Source: Paralichthys olivaceus (lineage: Eukaryota; Chordata; Actinopteri; Pleuronectiformes; Paralichthyidae). From it: DNA of 64,000 nt. The notes beneath the pieces are model-generated. The model saw nothing but the letters and a program-made list of their open reading frames with translations. It was not told where the DNA came from and ran no database searches. The translations under genes and the position numbers were made by a program. Location: positions 5,421,501-5,485,500 of the forward strand of contig NC_091096.1 in NCBI RefSeq assembly GCF_024713975.1. The letters run 5' to 3'. Below, one piece after another: positions 38,531 through 49,100 of the stretch (positions within the stretch are counted from its first letter, which is position 1; each line of letters starts with the position of its first letter).

Positions 38531-39659
38531 GTGTAAACATCATTTAAAGATAAATATCGTAATATAAACCCTGTAAATAAAATAAACTGTGATAACAAAC
38601 TGTAAACAGGAATATGAAAAAGGAAATAGTATAACACATAAAGAATATGAGCATATTAACGGCTATGTCAGGGAGTATGAAGGAACAGTATGAGGTGTAC
38701 AGTGTGGTGACGCTTGATTTAGAAGGTCCACTTCTCTGTCACTCACATGGTCAAACACTGGTTAGGTCAAAGGGCACTTTAAACTTACAGACAGGAGGAG
38801 CTCAGTTGTGCCTCTGTAAGGGATAATCCTCTCAAGCTCTCCATATTTCACTGCTCCATCCACTATCACTTACACAGAGCAGGGGGAGACATGTGTGTCC
38901 ATGTACACATGTGCATGAGCTTCAATCCCAGAATATCTTTCCTCACGGACTCATATTATTGCACACAAGTGTAATTTCATGACATCTGAACTGAGGGCTT
39001 CAACACCACAGATCGTTTCATTTCAGATGAAAGTTTTCTCTGAGTTATTTAGACTAGATCAAAAATATTGGTTGAGGCGAGATCATGTGATACAGCCGCC
39101 ACAGCGTAAACCAATGAACCATAAATACCGGTCCTCTCAACATGCCTGACTTATCAAGTTCCATAAATCATTCTCTGAGAAATCAATGAAAATGTACAGT
39201 TAAGGAAAATGAACAGAAATTCTGGATAATGGTAAAAATCGAGAACTACTCCAAAAACAAACTGAGAGGAAAACGTCCTAGGGGTAATAAAACAATTTAC
39301 CCAGATGTTTATTCCACATTGCTCCTTGTTGTTTCTGGGAATATTTCTGGTCAGAATCTCATTGACGAAGACAACAATTTAAAACATTGTTCTGAGTTTG
39401 AATCATATTTCACTTTGCCTTTGTATCAATGACCCACACGTGGGCAGTTTAAAATGTCCGTTTGTCCAGAAAACCACAAAGAAATCTGTTCATTGCCTCT
39501 TAAGAAATCACGCTGGCCGACAGAGGAGCGCAGCAACATGACAAGAAACAGAGACAGAGACAAACTGGACTCAAGCTCAGGGTGAAAAGTTTCTGTTTCG
39601 TGAAAATCTTGCAGAGTCTTCATTTGAATATTGGAGAGAAGTCAAACAATCATCACCCT

Positions 39660-39990
39660 GTGTTTGCTTACCTCCACCGACGAGTGCAGTTTCGGTTCAC
39701 AAAGATAATACGAGGTCAGCGTCACCTTTGACCTTTGACCACTTCAGTCTCAGCAGTTCATATTTGAGTCCAAGTGACAACTGCTCAAAATTTCAAGAAA
39801 TTCCCCAAAGGCAGACTCATGTTCAAGAGGCCACCATGACCTTTGACCTTTGACCACCCGAATCTGGAGTCTAAGTTAACGTTTGGACCAAATTCGAAAA
39901 AAAATTCCCTAACAGCGTTCTTGAGATATATATATTTATATATGGGGATGAAGGAACGGTTGGACGGAGGCATAAAACCCCCTGAGGGCT
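39660..39990. repeat. Dispersed repeat with two tandem TGACCTTTGACC blocks
   Basis: The sequence shows two related sub-blocks. Each begins with a repeated CTTTGACC motif (39729-39740 and 39837-39855) and continues with a 'gagtccaagtg' or 'gagtctaagtt' segment and a 'caaatt...aaattccc' segment. It ends with GTTCTTGAGATATA and GGTTGGACGGAGGCATAA. I recognise this as a widespread percomorph repeat. Two partial copies appear joined head to tail. Confidence 0.6.
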
Positions 39991-42309
39991 GCACACACAG
40001 AAGAACAGATGAGATTATGAAGGAACATGAGTTTGGGACGTGTTTATGTTTGTGCATGTGAGCATGTCCATCAAAGAGAAGAGCGAGAGAGCTGCAGAAG
40101 CTATGCAGAGAGAGAGGGAGTGTTTGTTTGTCTGCTCCGTGATGAATGATGTCGGAGCACAGTTGCCTTTATTAGCAGGACGTCCCACCTCCTTCCTCCC
40201 CCCTCTCTCCGTCGTACTCGGTGATATGAATACACACATGGACGGCCTCAGGCATTACGCTGTCTGCTGGTGCTCTCAGTGAGTCTTTCTCCAGGCTGCT
40301 ATCTTTGTCCGGCCTCCATCACCACCACCACCACCGAGGCTGCGACTATTGATGAACAGAATTTTGACAACAAGTTTTCACCTCTTGTCCATTGGTTTGT
40401 TCTTCAGCAGGATGACGCAAAAACTAGCAAACAAGTTTTCCCAAAACTTGGTGGAAGGAAGATGTCTGTGGAGATTCCCAGTCATCCAGCTCGTGGTATA
40501 TCCAAGTGATAAAAACAGGTCAACTGGACTTGGTTGAGTTTCTTGAAGACGGAGTCCCAGGTGTTTAACATGTGGGGTCGCTGGACCGCTCTCAAGGACA
40601 ATGGACATTCATTTGAAGACAACATTTCTGCCGAGGAAGACCGATGGTTTGAAAGAGGAATGAGGAAAGACTAGAGAAACCATCTCTGAACAGAGGAGGT
40701 TAAAATACACCATCTAACAGCTGCATACAAAACAGTCTTGACTTCCATCCCCGGGATATTTCACTACCTTAGGACTCATGACTCAAAGTGGGTGGGTGGG
40801 TCCACGACTCCCTATGATCCGCAAACGACTCCCAACGAAACCAACAGTAGAGTGGGTAGATGTGTGGGGAAACATAAAAATTCCTTCAGATCCAAATTCT
40901 GAGGTTGGTTCAGATGAGTTTTATTCTCTGTGCAGTGGAGCCAGTGTCACACAAAGGCAACACAATTCTGTCTTCTGGTCAAGAGTCAAGAAAGAGTTTG
41001 TACCATCACACCAAAGGTCGTTCTAACAGTTGACAAACAAAGAAGTCCGTGTGAAGACAAAAGGTGAATGAAAGTCCGGGACAGGCTGATATAAAGTGTT
41101 CCCATCTACCAGTTAGCCATTTGGTCAGTGTCCTCACACCCTCTGCTGAGCTGATGGCTCTGCTGGTTCACGGGAGTTCTGGTCAATTGAATTCACATGT
41201 AGGCAAGCAAGTTTTCTCACGGGTCAGCTTCAAAGTTCATTCTGTGTTTTTCACAGGTACCTTATAATTAACATTAAAAGAAGAAAGTCTGTCTCAGCCC
41301 AGACCTTAGTGTTATGTTGGGGGATAAAGGAACTGGATCTGGGTGCATTAAGAAAACACCAGGAAAAGAAAATAAGTAAAACATTTTCCTCAAGAATGAA
41401 CCTATTACATTGATCTTTTTGCTGGACCTTTTATTTAATATTGTGAAATAATTTCTCATTCAGGAATGTTTAGAGTGTTTGAAATTTGGTGCAGATCAAA
41501 AGAAAAATCATGATCTATTCAATCTAATTGAATATGAAAAGAACAAATGACACATTAATCCTCAAAATAAACTTCTCATCATTTATACACAGAGTATCCA
41601 GATCCCATGATATTGTCCCTCATGTGTGAATAGAATAAAAAGAGTCACACATTTCAGGCTACACAGTTTGCTCCATGCACTCACTATGATTTGTACATCA
41701 TGCCTGTGTGTGTAAGTGGGTGGGCTGCTGTTGGTGGGATTGCGGGAGGTCAGAGGTGTTGACAGGAGAGTTGGTGACTCTGGAGGGAGGCAGGAGGAAA
41801 TTAGGTCAATGAGACGAGCAGCAGAAATCTTTCTCAGGAAACATGACTATTAGATGAAACATTGTTTTATTGTGCTAAAAAGTTTGCTTCAAAGTCGTCC
41901 TCTGACTCACTCAGAGATTCAGTTTTGTTTTCTTCCAAAATATTTGTTATGTAGCTGCTTTATGATATTGTCACGTTTGTATGAAACTCTGCAAATCACT
42001 TGAAGTAGTGAGTTTAGAGTCTGTTCCTCTCCTTTTAAGTGAAATAAAGTTTGTGTTCATCAGGTTTGTGTTGTGTTCTCACCTCCACACCTTTTTCCCA
42101 CAGAAATTCTGTTGTGTATTTTCAGATTATCTTATTACAGGGAACGTGTGAAGAAATACCACTTCAACTAAAACACATTCTCTTTAAGCTGCATGTTCCA
42201 TGAAGTAAGATATATGTATCTTTTCCTGCATTAACTATAGTCTGTGACATGCAGGCCAACATTTTTCTCTGCGGGCAAAAAGTGTGAAAACCGAAAGACA
42301 AAACATAGC

Positions 42310-42316
<7 letters not shown>

Positions 42317-42361
<45 letters not shown>

Positions 42362-42515
42362 GTTTGCATTGATGAAACAGGGGCGGTAACCATAGAGCTG
42401 ACCTTGGGAGGGGTGTTTGTTGACGAACAACATTCCAGCATGTGTGTGTGTGAGTGTGTGTGTGTGTGTGTGCGTGTGTGACTATGTGTGTGTGTGTGTG
42501 TGTGAGTGTGCGCAG
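42317..42515. repeat. (GT)n microsatellite cluster
   Basis: There is a pure (GT) run at 42317-42361 and a second interrupted cluster at 42441-42515. Open frames through them are Cys-Val repeats and are not genes. Confidence 0.9.
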
Positions 42516-45500
42516 GTAAAGATCATGTGCCTATTTAAAGATGGTGATTCTCTCTGACCAGCTGATAGCCGGCTGTCTCCTGCAGTCTTCCATATAAACT
42601 ATGGGATGCTTGAGTATTATTCTGGATACTCTGTAGTAAATAAAAACAACATACACACTTGCGAGGTTGTTTTCAAAGTAAAACCGAGACAAAAACTGTG
42701 TTTCATTCTGGCATCGCTTAATTTGACTTGGTCCCAAAAACTTTATATTTAGGGTTTGTGTCACAGCAGATTGTGTCAAATGTTAAGACTCTGAGAACGT
42801 CAGCGTGACCCTGCATGTGTTGGAATCGTTCATCTGTCTGACTCTGGATCTGTAAAGTGTCATGTGACACAAGTGTCCACATGCTCCAGGTACAAAAACA
42901 CTGAATGAAAACATACAATACCATCGATATTTGGTATTTTCATAGTTTATCCGTATTTCATTGTTCAATAATCGGGCTGATTTTAAAACACGGGTGTGAA
43001 AAAGAAAATATTTTTTTTTCCAATGTATTAAAAAATATAGCTCCCAGTGGATAGTGATGTAATAAATAACTTCACATCACTGCATGACCTCACCGCAGCA
43101 TCAAACCATTGACTCGTGCAACTGAATCAGAAGAAGTGGAGCCGTTCGTGTCTGGGATGTTGCAGGGGGAGCTCAGATGGAACAAGGGGAACCGGGGGAA
43201 CAAGGTGGACAGGGTGAACAGGGCGGACGGGGTAGATGTATGAAGTGTGACTGTAGGACATTTCTTCCCTTTTTAAGTTACTGTATTTTAATGCTGAATA
43301 ATTGATTTTTTAAATAATCTCCATTAAAGTTTCACAAGACTTAAACGTTGAAGCTGCATCCTGAGTGAGATAGTTTGACACCCCCTCACCCACTGATCTC
43401 GTCTGACTGGGGAAACACGTCGACGTCTCTCTGCTGTGGGTTGATCTACTCACGACAGCATGCGATTAATTATTGATCGCTGAAAACGCAATCGACATTT
43501 GCAAGGAAGGAGACTACAAAGCAAAGTGATTAGAATAATCTAGTATCAAAAGATTCCTACTCACCAGTTTAAATACAAATGTTGACGAGATCAGTGTCTT
43601 TCTGACTGTTAACGACTGAATCTCAATTAGATTAAATCACACCCCAGCAGTGGTTGACTGACAGAAGTGTGGGAAGATTCAAAACTAATTTCAAGGTGTC
43701 TGTCACTGAGGATTAGTCACATTTGCATGAAACATCGTGCAAACAGTCACAGTGCCAAGTGGATGAATCGTGGCACCAACACAGTGATATTTCCAGTTGT
43801 CCAAAACTTTCTAAACCTGAAAAAGTTTCTTATCTTCTTCCTCCCACTTGTTTTCAAGAATCCTTTCGTTTCTTTAACTTGACTTCTGATGTGCTTTGTT
43901 TTTCTTGTTTTCTCGTTTCTATGTTTTGTTTTAAACGTGTACAAAACAAAAGAAAATTTGCAATTAAATAAAATGACTAAAGGAAACATAGATGCAAAGT
44001 CAAGGAGTTGCAAAGTATTTGGGGTTTCACAATGAATCCTCTCAGCTTACGCACGTGTCGGGAGTTATTTTGATATTTGCTGTGTGGCTACAGCAAAAGT
44101 CCCAGTGACAGAAGCGTCAGTGGTTCAGTTCCTGCAGCAGCTGTATGTTATCTTGGGCCACAGTGACTATCATGGAAAGATCAACAGTTCAACAAAGACA
44201 CTCTGGTGACATGTTAACAGCATGTGATCCACCCCCCACACACACCCACAGTGAAGGAGTGAATGCAAGTGGAGCCTTCAGGCGAGACTGCCACGCTGTA
44301 CAACCCCAGTGTAGTTTGTATATATAATACATACAGTAATGTAATATACAGCCAAACACTGAGATCCCTCCTATATATAAACCCAGCCCACACAGTCCCC
44401 TCCCTGCACAACATGTGTAGAAACATGCTAAGGGCAGTCCACTTCATTCACCACAGAATAACACGTATATTTCTTCTTCACTTTAATTATGTATGAGCAC
44501 GGCTGCACCCGAGGATCTGGGAGACAATGGGTGCTCACAGTGGAAGCAGTGCCGGGAGGCGTTGGGGGGGCGTAGACACATGTACAAGCTTTCTACTTGT
44601 TATTGTCTGGATCATACGTTCACACAAGGAAAACTGTTCTCCGGCTCCGAGGTTTTAATGGATTGCTAAGAACTGACAGAAGAACACGTTGTTTTCTACA
44701 CAAGAGAGTCTGCGCACGTGTGGAGGTTTTTAGTTGAATAGCATCACGACTTACATTGTGTACATGGCAGAACTGACTCTGTATTCTGACCATCTAAGTT
44801 CAAGGTTATACAGCATACAGTCAAAAGGCTTGTGCTTAGTCTCTTGTGTGATTTGGTCATAAAATGCAATAAACCAATCATGGTGCCATTTCCCATTCCC
44901 TTTAGAGCCAGACGTGGCTGCTCCTTGCTCTAATGATAGTGGACTGCAACATGCTGCACATATTTACCTGCCAGGGAAGAACCCATAGATTTTTCACTTT
45001 CCTTAAAATTGTGAGATGGGGCAGGTTTTTTTTTTAGGGTTTTCTTTTACTATTTTCTTTGATTTCTCAGGAAATAATTGAATGAATGTTGATGGAACAA
45101 AACTGTTCATGGAACTGATATTTATCAGTGTGGGAAATTTGGTGCAGGTCCTAATAAAACTTTGAATCCTGGGAACTTTAATGTTAAACTTGAAACTGCA
45201 CATGAGCTGACCATGTGTGTGTGTGTATGTATATTTTTGTGTCTGCCATTTTGAGAGCAGAAGTTACAGAGTGGAAAGTTGGGACAATCATATCGTTACA
45301 GGACGTGTGTAATTTAGTCAAATGCCATTTAAACTAGAATATATTTTGCATATTCCTGTAAAACATGTGTAACGTTCTCAACATTCGAGTATTGTCAGTC
45401 ACATGCTGATCAGGGGACAGAAATCCTTGAGTGTGAAGACTTTCTTCGAGGGCTAGAATCTGTTTAAGGTTATCTTTAGGGTTTAGGGACTTGGTTGTGA

Positions 45501-46077
45501 TGCTATTTAAAGATCTTATCTCCGCATCCACTCTTGATAAAACCTCCTGCTGAGTTTAGAGACTCAAACACTGGGTCTGTGATGTAAACACATTACCAGG
45601 AGGAGTAGTGGTGGTGGGGGGGGGTCGAACCCACGCAGGGGGTTTGCTGTTTGAACAAAGGGTCTGTGGAATGCATTATCCCACTGTGTGTCCTCACTAT
45701 TGCTGCTAGATGTCATGTTGTTTGTACACGGTGCTCCAGCAGAGACGAGATGACAGAGACACTCTCCAGCAGTTAGAGACTGAGACTCAGGAGAAACATG
45801 TGGATTTGTCGCCATGTGCTCGAAAACCGCTTCTCAATGATCACAGAGAAGGGGGTGTGGCGCTCAGTGGTTGCATAACAGCAGCCTCCTGCAGCCGGTT
45901 CATATACAAACTCCAATGCAACCATCCCGCTGAGTGGTCGCACACTTGCACGTGTCTGATGGGGTGTGTCCTCTCCCTCCGTCTCTGGGTCCGGGTCTGT
46001 TCACGCCCCCCTCTCCAGTGTTTCATCCCGGCGCTCTCATAGGTTATTTGCAAAGGTGTCGGGAGAACCGGGGGCTT

Positions 46078-46083
46078 TATAAA
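46078..46083 (+). promoter_or_regulatory. TATA box, acidic repeat-protein gene
   Basis: TATAAA within GGCTTTATAAAGGCTC lies 84 nt upstream of the start codon at 46162. A start near 46108 would give a pyrimidine-rich leader (TCCCTCTGCCTCTGTCTTTT). Spacing and context fit a focused TATA promoter. Confidence 0.6.
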
Positions 46084-46161
46084 GGCTCCGTCGTGTGAGC
46101 TCGGTCCCTCTGCCTCTGTCTTTTCTTCGCTTCTTTGTTATTTCCACCAGCTCGCACCAAA

Positions 46162-49100
46162 ATGCCCAGCAAGAGGAAGAAGAACAAGCGCCGCATGAGG
46201 AGGGTGGTAAGTGGTGGCAGGCGACAGACTTTTCCCTCCTCAGCTCTCGAATTGATTTTACTGGTTCGGACGCAAACATTAGAACAAGTTGAGACCGTCC
46301 ACTTTTCGGAAAATGGCCTCTGAGCGTTTTTCTTTTTGAAACCATGCGTCTTCAAGGTTTTTCTTGAGAAACAACCTTCCTTGTGAACCTAATCCATCAA
46401 GATTGTTTGTGCGTAAAGATTGCAATTAGTGATTCAACTTTTGCATTGTGTTGTTTTGCAAGAAAAACACGTCTCTTTAGATGTGCATATTTTGCGTAAA
46501 ACCAAATATGAGCATTAATATTTTTTTTAATTATGTAATTTCTGTTTTAATTAATTATATTTTCAGTCTCGCTTCACTTGACTGCACACATTTACTCTGT
46601 TGTTGCTTCTCGCGTGACGCTCTCCGCTGCGAGGGGCCCTCCACGCTCCGTGCGTAAAATCTCGCCAGAATAGACGGTGGTGTAGAAAATGTGCATCCAA
46701 ACAAACTTGCATCTAAACCATGGAGTCTGTCACAGTTTGCACGATTCTTGCAGATGCTTCTGCATTTATGCACAATAGACAAAATATGATGGCTAATTTC
46801 TTTAATTGGCTCACGTGCGCCATGTGCTCTCTCGGTGCGCTTTGTGTGAATTTGTAAATGCAGGGATGGAGATTTTAGGTTTATGTTCGGTTTATTGTCA
46901 TTAATAGTTGAAAGTGAGACATTGAGGGGGGGAAAAAAAATGTTTTTCCAGCAAAGCAGAAATTGGGGCCCAACCTCTCATCCACACACATGCAGAATCT
47001 GTTTTACTCAGTTTACATTTCTCAGTATGATATATATTTATGAAATATGACTCCACTCCACTTTTCTTAGGTAACAGGGATTTTTTTTAACTTCTGAACA
47101 TTCAGTGCTCAAGAGTAGTGGGGGAGGGGCAATACAGTGAAAAGTTAACACAGAAGCTCCTTTTTCCCAGAGGGCAAAGGTCCCCCCCCCACCTCCAAAC
47201 ACTTTCCATCCAGAATAAGTCATTGTTTCAAACTCAGTTAACAATTTCATCTTTGAAATGGATAATTCTCCATTAAAGTCCACCTCGAGGCCCAGTCCTC
47301 CTGAAACCTCTCAGCATGGAGTCGAAGGCATTCTTCCCCACCCCCTCTGCCCTTCCCCCATGCCTCTGGGCTCGACTGTGACTCTCAGCACCACACAACT
47401 GTATTTGGTAGTGTGTGTGGACCGGAGGAATGTCTTGCCTCAGGTTTTGCCAGATTGGAGCCTGCCTGCACAGTCTCCTTGATTCTCTGTCTGCCAGTGA
47501 CACTCAGATAAAAAGTGGCCCCTGTGAAGTCACTCACACTGCGGTGCCACAGTCACTCCCACTGTGGAGTTCATCAGAGCACGGGAAGGAGCTTGAACAC
47601 GTCAGGTTGAATGCCCCTGTTGGGCCACATATCCACTCTCACTTTGATAAGAAAGTGTTTGGGCCTCAGTGGTACAGCCATTAACTTTGATTTACTGAGG
47701 TTTACATATGTGTTGTGGGGAAATTTGGATTTCAGGGCAGTGAATAGTTTGAGGGTTAAGACAGTGAAAGCAAAGGTGAGGGGGGGGGGTTGTTGTTTTG
47801 ACAGTGGGTATCTGCTCCATTGGCTTACAGTACTGCTCCAGGGCTGTGTCGGCCAAACAAAAGCATTTTCGGGGAGTGATTGTAACCTGATTATATCCTG
47901 ATTATGATGTGATTAGGCCCACTGTCTGGCCTGCGGGGGAACCATCAGTGGTGCTGACTCGTGTGGTTTTCCTTCCCGCTTCACCAGACCTGTCAGGATG
48001 GCTCCAATTCAACCAATTAGCCCCCATTATCAAACTAGCTTTGCTGTGCCCACTCCCAGAAACACTCAGCCCCACCCACCAGTGGCCTGCGCTCCTAAAA
48101 CCTCCATTGAAGCCAGAGGGGTTTGTTTTTTTTTGGTCCAGAGCTGAAAAACATGTTGGACCTGGCTGGGTTGGCATGCCTGGTATTCCTGCTGATAGGC
48201 GTGGGACTGACATAAGCAGATGAACACTCAGGGCCTTCAAACCCTTAAAAAGTGCAATTACCACACGCTCTTTGCATTTCACCATCGCGTGTTATCAGCC
48301 AGGTTTACACACTGAACAACTCTCCACAGCCGCTGTACATCAAGTATCAGATATGTTTGTTTATGGAACACTAAGTTCCCAAAAGGACTCATGTTGGAAG
48401 ATCACTCTTCTGCTTTCAAAATTATTTGGCTACTTAAATAAAACTTTTATTTACTTATACCCTTGTTTTTGTTTCTTCCTTCTCTTGCAGCAAGCCCAGA
48501 GGCGAGCCCTTGAAGAACAGTATGCAGGCAACCCGCCGGTCAAGGCTAGCCCTGGGATCGCAGTAAGTGCGCCCCCTGCAGCAACCCCAAAGCCAGCAGC
48601 CAAAGCTCCGACACCAGTTCCAGAGAAGATCCCAGAGGCCGTTCCCATCCCTGCACCTGTTGTGGAGACCCCCAAAGAAGAACCAGTTGTGCAAGAACCC
48701 GTCGCAGAGCCCGTCCCAGTCCAACTAGAGACACCAGAGCCTGAAGCCGTGGTATTGGAACAGACTCCAGAAGCCCCGGTTGAAGTGCCGGTGCCGGTTG
48801 CGGAAGAAGTGCCGGTCGTCGAAGTAGCACCAGTCGTCGAAGAAGTGCCGGTCGTCGAAGTAGCACCAGTCGTAGAGGAAGTGCCGGTCGTCGAAGTAGC
48901 ACCAGTCGTAGAGGAAGTGCCGGTCGTCGAAGTAGCACCAGTCGTCGAAGTAGCACCAGTCGTCGAAGAAGCGCCGGTCGTCGAAGTAGCACCAGTCGTC
49001 GAGACTCTTCCAGTGGAGCCTTCCGAAGTCGCAGCTGACGCATGTGAAGCTGAACCCATCATTCCTGAAACAGAACCAGTAACTGAGGTAAGAACATTTT

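Larger units (their letters stand above)
36392..46077. other. Gene-poor interval
   Basis: After the PPxY gene 3' UTR (end not fixed; AATAAA at 37320-37325 is one candidate) I find no convincing coding exon up to the promoter of the next gene. The interval holds two dispersed repeats (38335-38530 and 39660-39990), long GT runs at 42317-42361 and 42441-42515, an isolated AATAAA with a GT-rich follower at 42043-42048, and a small Gly-rich open frame at 43177-43308. A non-coding RNA cannot be excluded. Confidence 0.5.

Noticed and set aside
42164-42481. Cys-Val and Thr-His repeat frames
   Set aside because: They are translations of the GT/CA microsatellite.
45600-45660. GGTCGAACCC resembling a tRNA B box
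   Set aside because: No matching A box, acceptor stem or cloverleaf could be formed around it.
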